From Chrysaora quinquecirrha (taxonomy: Eukaryota; Cnidaria; Scyphozoa; Semaeostomeae; Pelagiidae), in assembly GCA_014526335.1 (NCBI GenBank), contig JACTAT010000348.1, positions 229,598 through 293,597 of the forward strand: 64,000 bases of DNA. Direction: 5' to 3'. Below the pieces are notes generated by a model that saw only the letters and a program-made list of their open reading frames with translations, was not told the origin of the DNA and searched no databases. Positions 39,838 through 50,794 of the stretch are shown here, piece after piece (the first letter of the stretch is position 1; each line of letters begins with the position of its first letter). Made by a program: the position numbers and the translations under genes.

Positions 39838-41563
39838 GGGTGTTCGATAACCACGGCCCCGGCCCCCGGGGCCCTCATTTTGGAGCCCCTGGGGCCCCCT
39901 ATATTTTTTAGTGATATTTCACGTCAAGGTCTTCAAATTTTGTTAAAACATAGAAAAGTAGACGTTTTTATCGTGAAACCGAGCAGAAAGGCAATTAAGC
40001 ACACTTTTTTATGAGAAAATGTTTATAAGAAACCTAAATCTACCCACTCTTAAAATTTAAGAGACTTACAGAACTACATAAAAAATAATCAAGAAACTGG
40101 TGATAACGCGAGGCATTTTACTCTTTCAAAAAGCGTACAAGCATAGTCATAAGGTATAAGATTCCTGTTGAAGCAAATTGATTTCTTAGGGATTTCCATG
40201 AAATAAATACAATTTACGGCAGGCAGGGTATGTGTGCTTAGGAGTGTGAATTGCCCCTTGATATTCAAACTCCGTTTCTTACTGGAGTATAAAGACGAAA
40301 CAACTCATTTCCAACATATTCTTGTGTTGCTCTTAAAAAGTTGGGCGAGGCGATCGAAGGGCATTATTGTCTTGTAGCTATAAAGAGATCACCAGTGGGA
40401 AAAATTGTTGAAAAGCATAATATTATCACGGTAAATCAAATCTGTGCTTCGAAACTTGAGCTTTTTCAGTGTTGAGATTACAAAACTCTGGAATGATGAG
40501 CGGTGACCGCATGCACCACAGAGAGCAAAACATGTACATTCAGTAAATCCTATTTTATGGTAAGTTCTCGCAAGTAAAAACGAAATGCTGAAAAACTCCA
40601 GGCTGATCTTTTCCTTAAAACTATGGCTATAACAGGAGCAAATTATTGCTAATAAACAACCCTGGATAAAGAATGGATATGCGATGCGGGGATGCATGGT
40701 AAGGCTTGATACTTCGATGCTACTTATAAAAATATAAATATCAATCTAAAAATGCCCTTTCTGCGAGACTTACCATAAAAACTTCTTATATGAATTGTTT
40801 TGACAAACTTTTGCGGACTTGACAACATTTTATCATTACATCATCATTATATATGTACTCGAGTAAGAAATGGATTTTGAGTGTCCAGACATTGAGGGGG
40901 CAATTCACTCCTAACCACACACACCCTACCGTAAATTGTATTGATTTCATGGAAATTCATTAGAAATCCTTTTTTCAACAGGAATCTTGTAGCTAAGCTT
41001 TTTAAACAGTCAAATTCCCCTCTTTGAATATCACCGATTCTTAATTATTTTGATACAGAGATGTTGTTGTTCTAAAAGTTTCTTAAAGTTTATGAGTGGC
41101 TATAATCATTGCTAGCAATATTGGGGACACCACTGTATGTAATAAGTATGTTTTACCTTGAAAATCCGGTCTCATTATAACATATTTAGGTAATTAGAAC
41201 CCCCCGACTCAATGTTGGGACCACTGGCAACATCAATTTCACCAACATTGAGTTGGGGGGGGGGTATGCGTCTTAGAGCGAGAATTTGAAAAAAATCGAA
41301 GTGTCCGAGCATTTTTTGCGAGGATTGCAGACATTGTATATCAAGGTTTCTTATAAACATTTTCTCGTAAAAAATTAACTTTGATGCGAATTCTAGGAAT
41401 AGAAAATGGCCTTTCTGCTCGGTTTCACCATAAAAACGTCTACTTTTTTTGTTTTAACCAAATTTGGAGACCTTGACGTGAAATATCACTAAAAAATATA
41501 GGGGGCCCCGGGGGCTCCAAAATGAGGGCCCCGAGGGCCGGGGCCGTGGATATCGAACACCCC
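39838..41563. mobile_element. Nested fold-back/MULE-like element, 8-9 bp duplication
   Basis: Ends are inverted copies starting GGGTGTTCGATA[AT]CCACGGC, flanked by CTTGTTATA (39829-39837 and 41563-41571; 8 or 9 bp because one C is shared). The first 180 bp include a GC-rich GGCCCC stretch, unusual here. Inverse similarity continues inward (for example 40200-40260 against 40895-40965), so most of the element can fold on itself. There is no ORF. Confidence 0.8.
41199..41264. repeat. C-rich/G-rich hairpin
   Basis: CCCCCGACTCAATGTTGG (41201-41218) and CCAACATTGAGTTGGGGG (41242-41259) are inverted around a 23-nt loop. A similar hairpin occurs at 53499-53609. Confidence 0.75.
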
Positions 41564-42404
41564 TTGTTATAAAGCTACACACTCAAGTCTTGTTCTGAGC
41601 ACGAGACAAGATATGAAATTATTTACTCTTGGCCCAATGCACACCCCAGAATTAACTGTAGAATTACTCGATCACTTCACGATCACTTCTTTATTTTAAA
41701 TCCATCGTCTGTTTGTATCATTACACTATCTAACACCACTAACACAATACAGTTTCTTTTCCTTTATGAAAATGCCGCGGAAAGTCGAGGCCCCCTAGAA
41801 AAATTGCGCCTTCACATTCACTCGCAGGATTCTTGCTTTAAAGTTGTGACGTTTGGCATGGCAGATTCTAAATATGGTAAATGAAACTGGTCGAGCTGTG
41901 GACGAGACCTCCCTTAGAGAAAATGCTCTCGTTGCGTATCCAGTCATATTTTATGGTTGTTGAACTTTAAAACGACAAAGTACGCTGTGGAGGAGCTAAC
42001 CGTTCGCATTTGATTTCCAGTAATGGCGGCTAGGCCGAAGACTTGCAGCAGAGAAATGAAAGAAGAAAGACTGCATTATTGAGGTAGGCCTAATGATTTT
42101 TTATGTCTAAGCTACACACACGGTGCATTATTGCCCATGGTGGAATGCAAAATTGTGTACATCTTTGGGCGATTTTCTCTATGCAGGAGCCTGATGCTTC
42201 TCGAGTATGGATTCTAGAAAAACCGCACAAAATGTAGCTTGCTAAATCATGTACATCAGTTGTAGATTTCTCTATGTGAAAGCATAATGATGCTTCTCAA
42301 AGCATAATGATGCTTCTCAAATATGAATTCTAGTAAGCTGCATGAGAGCCACACATGAAAAATAGTCAAAAGTGTTTGTTTCAAAATTTTTTGTATATAT
42401 TGTA

Positions 42405-42700
42405 GCAGCCTGGTGATTGTAACAAGCCATCCCTAACACTCACTTGATGGCAGCCCTATCGCTTATGTTCTTACCATTTTGAATCAGTGCCATTTAATTG
42501 TAATAAAGGGACTGAAAAATGCGAAGGTCTTTGTTGAAAAAATTGAGGACAACAAACAGCATGAGATCTCTGTGCATGATGTGATCAAAAGCTTTAATAT
42601 TGTCAATAAAACACACTTACAGTTCTTTGATGGCCATTATCAAATCTTGCTGGAGACAAAAGTCGTATTTATTGTTCCAGTGTCTTGCACATGACCCTTT
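42405..42700 (+). repeat. Dispersed repeat, copy 1
   Basis: About 300 bp starting at AGCCTGGTGATTGTAACAAG, similar throughout to 46752-47040. Contains an ORF (42479-42694) with HDVIKSFNIVNKTHLQFFDG; the same words (HDVIKSFNIVNKT) appear in copy 2, so the ancestor may have been coding. Family unknown. Confidence 0.6.
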
Positions 42701-42881
42701 TCTTTCAATAGACACTTGCCTTTGTCATGTGAAAAAATCGCGACCTTTGACCTGGAAAAAAGTGACAGTGACACTCGTCAAATATTTGGGGTTTTGAGAT
42801 GCTGACACTCAGGAAGGCTAAGAACAGCAATTTGAAGCAAAACATTGATGAAAATATTTAAGGTTTTTGGTAATGCATCTT

Positions 42882-43284
42882 GGGCCCGATGTACACGAGC
42901 TACTTTTCTAAATATTTGTAGGGATGAATGACTTAACACTCTACTTTTCCAGTGTACATGGTCTTTTTTGACATTTCTGCCAGCCATAAATTCTAGTAAG
43001 GATGAAAAGGGCCGCTGAATTAGTATTGGGATGCTCACGAGCATCCCAATGCTAATTCAATTTCTGTTTTGCTGTGACACGTGTCATCGAGGATTAAGGT
43101 TTGCGATCTCCGAGCAATCTCTTTGCTCTCGTTATAATCAAATCAGTTATCAGGGTTACAATTGATTGACAGGTCTAGTATTTTAGATGTTAGAACATTT
43201 TAGAAGGAAGTGATGGCATGTGGAATTTATGGCAGTACTCCCTAGTGTTTTGTCAGGAATTTTTGGTCTCGTGTACATGGGGCC
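42882..43284. mobile_element. Possible 403-bp MITE
   Basis: Inverted termini GGGCCCGATGTACACGAG (42882-42899) and its near complement at 43268-43284. No clear target duplication. A minus-strand ORF inside has no recognised domain. Confidence 0.45.
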
Positions 43285-44185
43285 TTGGTCCAAATATGGA
43301 TAATGGTAAATTTTATTCATACCTAAGTCATTTAGTTTAGTTAGGCCCACCAAAGCCAACAAGAAAAGAGATGTGTAGATGTCAGTGAGTGATTTTGAAT
43401 TTTGTATCATTTGACATTTCTGTTTGTTTGTTTGTACAATAGATAAGGTTTTTTTTGTGAAATCAAGGAAGAAAAGGACAGTTTACGAGATCTTGATAAC
43501 TTAACAAATGCTATAGTACTAGTTTTAAAACTATAGGCTAGAATATATGAGAGGAATCAAAATAGGCCTTGGCCAGTGTGCCTACCATCTTGACTGCCTT
43601 AAAGGTTGTAACTGTGCGCAGGTGGAAAGGGAAAAGACATGACTTATGAATAGGGTTTGCTTTTAACAAAAAAGTAGTGGTCCCTGCCAAAATGAGTGCA
43701 GTTCATTATTGAAAAGGGCGTGGTCAGAAAAATTTTTCTGCGGCTCTGTAGTTTAGGCCACTGTGTGGCCTTTGCAGCATACTGTTATTTTTTTGGTATG
43801 ACCCTGCAAGAACGAAAATACCACGATCTTCACTGATATTGCTGTGGTATCATTTTTGGCGATTTTTTCCCACAGGTATTCTATTTAAATGCTTAATTCT
43901 TAATTTCAATTCTTATTTGCAATGCAAAAAAAAAACAAGAAAACTATTACTGTATGGTTTATTTTCTTTCTCATATTGGGAAGTATTTGAAGTGGCATAA
44001 TTTTTTCAAAGAACAGCAAGGAAGGCATCAAGATTTAAATTTAAGTCCTATCTACAACCCACAAAGTATACAAGAATTGACCATTTCATTCTCTTCTTGA
44101 AGGACAGAGTTGAAACTGTAGCTAGATTTGTTTGAGACTGCCTATCTTTCTGAGATTCATCAGCTGTATACATTTTGAGGGGTTA
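43285..44185. other. No gene recognised
   Basis: AT-rich non-coding sequence. No repeats or motif-bearing frames were seen. Confidence 0.4.
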
Positions 44186-44189
44186 AGGA

Positions 44190-45350
44190 CAATGCACTTT
44201 GCAAGTACATGCCCCTCAGCGCCTGTTGAATGGGGCACTATTGTACTAGGAGATAGTGAGAGAGATATTGAGATACGTGTGTACTTCATTTATATTTGGT
44301 TCTTCTTCTGATATATGGTGTTTTATTTTGTATTTGCAACATAAGGTGTAGGGGGTGTGTAGGCGTGGTGTCTTGTGGTCTTTTATTATGCCCAATTAAG
44401 TGGAACACAAATAAGTTGCAGATTGTCATATCACTTTTAATCCATCATATTAACAATATTATATGTTTGGTAGTTCTGATTAGTTATGTAAAGTTTGTTC
44501 CAGTTTAGTGTGTACCAGGATATCTCCAAGGTTCTTGTTTCTTTTAAATGTCAAGGCTGGTTTCTGTGCAGCGATTCTTGTAGCTCTTGGTCGTTTTCAA
44601 GGTAGTGCTAGTGTCTATGTAGACTTGGACCTATCAGTAGATCATTTAGGAATAATGGTAGCACTTATTCGAATACTGAATTTATTAGGTTTAGGTTATA
44701 TCCCCTTTTCACTAAATTTTTTAACATTTATTTAGTTATAGTTCAAATTCTTTGTTGTTGGAAATGACTCTCCTATATCGAAGAGCCTGACTGTATTTAA
44801 TTCCTCTTTCACAAATGTTTGGGTGAAAGGATTGTGTGTGTAGTAGGGATTTTATGTCCATTGCTTTTTACAGTGCTTATTTAATCTTTCTTAAGTACTG
44901 CAATTGTGTCTACAAAGGCGATTTTTTCTGTGGAGTGTGATGTTTCAAATTTGATTGTATCATGTTTGGAATTCATTTTATTGTATAAGTTATTTTGTTG
45001 TTATTATATCATGTGTCCAGATGGCGAAAATATCGTCAATATAGCATCCTGTTATGATTCCTCTATTCTTAATAAAGCTGGTAACTCTTTTTATCTCCTT
45101 ATCCATGAAAGTCTCCTTATCCTGCACGATCTTCCCACTCTTAATTCTCCACAGTCATCTATCCATACAAAACTGTTCTAATCTTCCAGCTTTCTCATCC
45201 CATTTCCTCTTTCTTGTCCCACCTGACCCTACTTACATTTGTCCTTTAGTATCCCCTCGTTTAGATGTTGTTATTCTTTCACATTTCATGTTGTTGATTT
45301 CCCACATTACTTTCTATTGTTAGAATAAGTATAAATACTGTAAATTGTAT
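44190..45350 (-). pseudogene. PLE remnant: RT palm and C-terminal half
   Basis: On the minus strand, YIDDIFAIWTHD (RT catalytic box, about 45045-45010) is followed after a frame change by NSKHDTIKFETSHSTEKIAF and VDTIAVLK. Further on, KRGYNLNLINSVFE (about 44700) and the pair NDQELQESLHRNQP and KRNKNLGDILVHT (about 44590-44520) match the PLE region before the Cys motif. Several stops and frame changes. The plus-strand ORFs in this region are shadows. The nuclease domain is not recognisable beyond about 44400. Confidence 0.75.
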
Positions 45351-45361
45351 TGTTAATTTAA

Positions 45362-45398
45362 CTTGACTAATAATGAACCTTTTATAGGTCCAAAACGT
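45362..45398 (+). other. Degenerate hammerhead-like sequence
   Basis: A core-like CTAATAATGA, an ACCT...AGGT stem and CAAAACGTT follow the layout of a PLE hammerhead. The invariant G of the core (CTGA) and the G of GAAA are changed, and two extra bases are present. It lies on the opposite strand to the adjacent PLE remnant. Confidence 0.35.
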
Positions 45399-45469
45399 TT
45401 TTTAACATTAAAATGGACTAGTCGATACATATTTTTTTCTTCCAAACCTAACCGGTTATGTCTACTGGA

Positions 45470-46751
45470 TTTGTCAACATAAAAGTGTAAAGTCAAGTTA
45501 TTGATATGGATAATGCAAATTCTTGAAAGTTATTCATCATCTGTTTCTTTAAGTGATGGATTTGCTCAGAAAATTTTGTGTATGATATTTAGGAAGAAAA
45601 GAACCCAGACCTAACCCTTGATATATGAATTATATATAAAATGGGATCCGAATTGCCACAAAAAGCCACACCAAGAAATGCTTTACTGAAAAACCCCTAA
45701 GGAAAAGCTCCAACTTTTGAAATTTTCACACTTTTCCGAAAAGGTTTTTGTGCAGAATATCCTTAACAGAAAATCAAATATGACATGACAGGAAGGAATT
45801 TGCAAAAACTTATTATTACCTGTTGTCAGGAAGTATCTTAAAGAATACAACACAGTTTCCTACTAGAGGCTGAGGATCCTGGTCATCTTGCCCATCATGT
45901 CTCAAAAATTATGAAGAACGCGTTCAAGGAGGCATTAGGCAAATGCAACTATGCACTTTTCTTCAACAGGGCCGTTGTCAACCATGTCAAAGCATCTGTA
46001 AAATATGAATTTGCCGAAGTAAAAAATCAGCAACAAACAGAGCTGCAAAATTTCGTGAAATTGTCCTTCATATGGTTAAAGCAAGACAAATCACAATACT
46101 GACATAATACTTATTTTTTCCTGAGTTTTCAAACTAGTCAGGGCTGTTAGAGGAAAATTTTGGTCACTGATTTTGATACAAGCATGAAACTTGGTGAATC
46201 TACACAATTTGATGTGTCGAAAACAATAGAATTGGATGCCATCCCACAAATTCCCCAAGATGCTATTTTGAGCATGGGTTAATTGTTTCCAGCCGTTTTT
46301 GAATCCTCTTACTGTAAATACTGTTCAAATTACAATATCGGCATGAAACTCATTATTCCGGCACAGTTTGATAGGTTGAAAAAGAAAGGATGAAGACACC
46401 AAAACAAAATGCCTCTTATGATTTATATCTCTGTCAAGCAAGGAAAAGTAACGTGAGACAGACTGCAGGGGTTCCCTATGGATTTACTTTTTCTTCAAGT
46501 ACCCTATTGACAAACATCGACGAATCCTTCTGTCATAGCATGATGGGAAAGTTTATGACTAAATGACCAGTCTATGAATGAATGACCAGTTTATGACTAA
46601 ATATGGTCTGGAAGTTCGTCATTTTCTTCCCTGATGAATGTTTGTTAGCAATCTTCCTGCAAAATGCCAGATTTTTACTGGTAGGCTGCTCCTTGTTGCA
46701 TGACGGTGATGTTGAACACTTTTCTTGCTTCCACTTCTCTTCCACTTGAAT
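45470..46751. other. No gene recognised
   Basis: AT-rich sequence; short ORFs (such as 45911-46102) show no family motif. Confidence 0.45.
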
Positions 46752-47040
46752 ATTGTAGAGTCTGGTGATTGTAACAAGCCATGCCTAACATAATGCTTGA
46801 TGGCAACCCTACTGCTTTTGTTGTTACCATTTCGAATCAGTGCTATTTTATTGTAATACAGGGGATGGATAATGCAAGGTCATGGTTGAAAATATTGAGG
46901 ACAACAACAGCATGAGATCTGTTTGCATGATGTGATCAAAAGCTTTAATATTGTCAATAAAACAGAGGTAGAGTTATTTGATGACCGTTATCAAACCTTT
47001 CTCGAGACAAAACTGTTCCAGTGTCTTGGATATGACTCTT
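46752..47040 (+). repeat. Dispersed repeat, copy 2
   Basis: Second copy of the repeat at 42405-42700, same orientation, starting AGTCTGGTGATTGTAACAAG. More mutated in its first half; the HDVIKSFNIVNKT frame is retained. Confidence 0.6.
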
Positions 47041-47639
47041 TTTTAACAGACATCGATTTATGGATGTAGCTTTTATATATTACACGCATTGTGTGATGAC
47101 CCAAAGGAGAAATTTGAATGTGTGGCGCATTAGCACAATTGTTCAAAACTTCAACACTTGATTGCTCCCTGTTTCTTTGCAACAGGGTAAATGCTGAAAT
47201 AATCTTAGTTATGACACAATAAAAGCATTTTTATTTTACAATAGTGATGCTCTCTATCCTGTCTCTTACAGTGTATCTTACAGCATAGTCTATCTACTGG
47301 CCCTTGAACCTATGGATTCATACTTTGGATACTGGACCATAGACCACAGCCCCACCAGTGTCAACTATCATAACGTAAAAAGCATTCTATTACATTTTTG
47401 TTTTTGGTTCTGGACTTGTCTGCAAAACATGGCAAAGTGGAGGAAAGACTTCCCAAGTTATTTGAAGGTTTTTTAAATCACTTTCTTTTTAAGTTGGTGT
47501 AACAAAGTAGCTAAATTTAATATAAGAGCATAAAAAACAGCTAATACAAACCAACTCTTAAAGCAAAAACAAAAGAAGTTAAGTCTACAATTACTAACAA
47601 TAAAACTAAAAATATTTATCATATCATAAAACTACAAAA
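47041..47639. other. No gene recognised
   Basis: Non-coding. The part near 47450-47640 is probably the 3' UTR of the LINE that follows on the minus strand. Confidence 0.4.
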
Positions 47640-47657
47640 CTGATTGTACAAGGGTAC

Positions 47658-50556
47658 CTAATTAACAAAATTAATATAGCCAATGTTGGGCATAAAATCT
47701 GTGCAAAGCTTGCAGCTGCATAAATTTGTCTCTCTGTAATTCTTTGTGAGACATTGCTGAAAGCTTTGTACAGTGTTGCTGTTTCTAGTTTCGTTAGATA
47801 TAAGATTCCACGAAGAACTGCCTCTGTAGGTTAAGGTGTCCAGACCATATCTGTTTGTAGAAGGTCTGTTTATCTCAAAATGAGACGATCGTAGATTATA
47901 CGTTGAAGTATGAGGGAGAAACAGCTCTTTCATGAAATCTGGATTTAAACCATTTAGTGTTTTGAATATCTCAATTAGTAGTCTTTGAATATTTAGTTGA
48001 TGAATAGTTAACGAGCAATCAAGATCTAACAATTCGGCAAAGTTCAGGAAATAATTATTAAAGGCTATTCGTAAAGCTCTTTCATGTATAGAGTTAATTA
48101 AATTGTTGCTTTTTCTACTACAAAACATCCAGACTAGTGGGCAATAGTTGAAATGGGACATTACAAAAGTTTTCATAAGTAGTACCCTTCTTTCTGGATT
48201 TAGGTACGGGGCTAATCTTGCTAAAGCACTGAGTTTTTTACCAGCATTTTTGCAGATTGATTTAATATGTTTATCAAACGAAAGTTGTTTATCTAAGGTA
48301 ACACCTAGAAGTTTGGCTTCGGTTACTTCTTTTATAGGATTGTTATTAATCTTTATTTCTGTTTTCTCTTGTCTGTCGTTTTACTTTCAATAATCATGAA
48401 TTTACATTTATCCCCATTTAAAACCATCGAGTTTCTTTTGAACCATTTATTAAGTTCTCTTATTTCATCATTTAAGTTACTTGTAATTAAATTAGTGTCT
48501 TTATCCCTAATCCAGATTGTGTTGTCATCTGCATAGTTGCATAGCTCACTGTTTTCAAGAAAGAGGAATATATCGTTGATGAATATGTTAAAGAAAAGAG
48601 GGCCTAGTACAGACCCTTGTGGTACCCCTTGCTTGATCAGGGTCCATTTACTATAATTAGAGTTTATTTTAACTCGCTGTTTACGCTCCTGCAGGTAACT
48701 TTTAATTAATCTAAGAGCACTCATATCGAAACCATACGCATCAAGCTTAGCGATAAGGAGCTCATGAGGAAGGCAGTCAAAAGCTTTTGAAAGGTCCATT
48801 AGAACCAAACCATTTTTGAATTTCTGATCTAAATTTCTTTTAAGATTCTCAATTAACCTTACCAGAGCATGTTGGGTCCCATAGCCCTTTCGAAAGCCAC
48901 AGAGCAATGGGGAGAGTTTATCTTCCATATATTGATTTATTTGATTAGCCATTACTCATTCAAAAATTTTAGAAGTCGATGGAAGAACACTAACTGGACG
49001 ATAGTTAGTTTTTGAAGTTGTGCTTTCCTTTTTGTGGATTGGCGAGACGTCGGCACATTTAAGTTCTAATGGAAAATTACTGTTATCAACAGTTTTATTA
49101 AACAGATATGCTAGATATGGAGTTATAAGATCAATAGATGTTTTTAGAATTTTAGAGGGTATATCATCGGGTCCTGTTGCTTTTTTATTGTTCAACTTAG
49201 TTATTTCAATTTCTATTGCAAAATTATTGGTTTTATTGAAAATAAAAGGAGAGTTTGTTGCTTCAAGATTTTCTTTAATTTTCTTAACACTTGAATGGTT
49301 TTTATATTTTTCAATTATTTCTTGGATATCATTAGTATCGTTTTCAGAGTATCTCTTCAGACAATTATTCTTTGGTAAAATAAGTGCGTCTGTGATATTT
49401 ATGAAATAATCATTCATAATCTCAGCTATTTCATTACTGTTTGAAATAATTCTATCATTTTCAACTAAGATAATTTTATTGTGCATTAAGGTTTTATTAT
49501 TGAAATGGGGTTTTATAGTGCGCCAGAATTCTTTACAGTCTGTTACAAAATCGATGTTTAAGTTTCGATAGTAATCTTTTTTTGTTTTTCAACTTAGCTA
49601 GACGCACTGATTTCTTAGTTTCTGATAGTTCTCCCAGTTTTCAGTTGTTCTATCTTTGTAGAATTTGTTTTTTGCCTTTGACCTTGCCATAATGAGTTTT
49701 TTTAACTGTCTATTACAAAAGGAGCGTTATTTGCTCTTATCATTTTCTGTTTTAAGGGTGCATGATCGTGAAGAGTGTTAGAAAGAATCTTCGAGAACAT
49801 GCCGTAGTTTAGGAAAGTAGGGTTACAATAATTTAATTTTCTGCCTAAATCTTCGCTGAAAGCTTGTGTATTAAAGTTTTTATAATCTCGATACTTGTGT
49901 TTAATTGGCTCAGCTTTGTTTATGTGGGTTTTGAGTACTGTCGCTGTTAATTTATGGAAATAGAGCCCAGTTTCAACAGTTATTGTAATATTGAAACTGT
50001 ATTTTCTATTTGTCAGAATTAGATCAATGCATTTAGGTATGTTACTTTTAAAGCATGTTGGTTCTTACACAAGATTATAGAGATCATATGCCTTCATGAA
50101 ATTTTCAAGTGACTGATTTCAGGGTTCCAGATTGAAATCTCCTAATATAAGAAGATTATCATTAAATGTTAAGAAGTAGTCCAATGCTTTCCCTAATTCA
50201 TCTAGAAAATATTTGTTATCTTAATTTGGGGGATGATAAATACCAATACATAGCCACTTTTGTTTTCGAAGGTTAAGTTCAACTGTTATCATTTCCATAT
50301 CATTTGGCAGAGTATTGACAGAAAGTTGACGAGATGGAATATCATCATTCACATAGAGCAGTAAGCCCCCACCACCTATTTTTCTGTCCCTGCGATATGG
50401 TATTGTATAACCTTCGCAAGCAAATTGAGCATCTGGAAAGGTATTATCTATTTTTGTTTCTGATATCAATAAGATATCCAGATTGGAGTTTATGATACTC
50501 ATAAGGGCACTAAATTTGTTAGGTAGGGAGTTAATATTTATGTGACCAATAGACAT
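47658..50556 (-). pseudogene. CR1-like LINE ORF2: APE endonuclease + reverse transcriptase
   Basis: Endonuclease starts at 50556: MSIGHININSLPNKFSALMS, ILLISETKID (catalytic Glu), GGGGLLLYVNDDIP, then CIGIYHPPN at a stop (50221). The rest of the nuclease is degraded to about 49490. RT: KATGPDDIPSKILK, NYRPVSVLPSTSKIFE, LCGFRKGYGTQHAL, VLMDLSKAFDCLPH (motif A), GVPQGSVLGPLFFNIF (motif B), NYADDNTIW (catalytic Asp pair, about 48517-48540). C-terminal part from 48176: FNYCPLVWMFCSRKSNN, TYRGSSSWNLIS and a Cys motif (CSCKLCTDF), stop at 47658. It nicks the target and copies its RNA in place. Frames change at 48953 and near 48350-48180. Confidence 0.85.
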
Positions 50557-50794
50557 GCACTTTGGGTTTTTTAACTTAAGGGTTTTTAGTTGATCTTCTG
50601 GATTATCTGTGTTTCCATCATTTGAATCAGCATTTTGTGAACTATTGGCATTGCTAATGAAAATAGAATTATCAAACTCACTTACTTTATCATTGTCTGA
50701 ATCAGTGTTAGAATGGTTGATGTTTGATGGTATTGTAGTTGCAGAGTTTTCTAGTCAAACATTTGGTAGTGATGGGAAAGCTGTCTTAACAGAG

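Larger units (their letters stand above)
39110..42139. mobile_element. Outer fold-back element, 3.03 kb, 7-bp duplication
   Basis: Inverted arms of about 285 bp (39110-39395 and about 41870-42139) begin CATGGGCAATAATGCACCGT. They share GTCTAGCTTAG-type, CTTCGGCCTAGC and CTCGACCAGTTTC blocks in inverse order. GTGGAAT occurs directly outside both ends (39103-39109 and 42140-42146). There is no coding capacity. The 1.7-kb element at 39838-41563 is inserted inside it. Confidence 0.7.

Noticed and set aside
44157..44185. Minus-strand CTGATGA next to the 44.2-kb PLE remnant
   Set aside because: No GAAA box at the right distance and no stem I partner; the following bases form a different small hairpin, so it is not called a hammerhead.
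44508..45323. Plus-strand ORFs as a membrane protein
   Set aside because: The hydrophobic look comes from reading a PLE RT remnant on the wrong strand.
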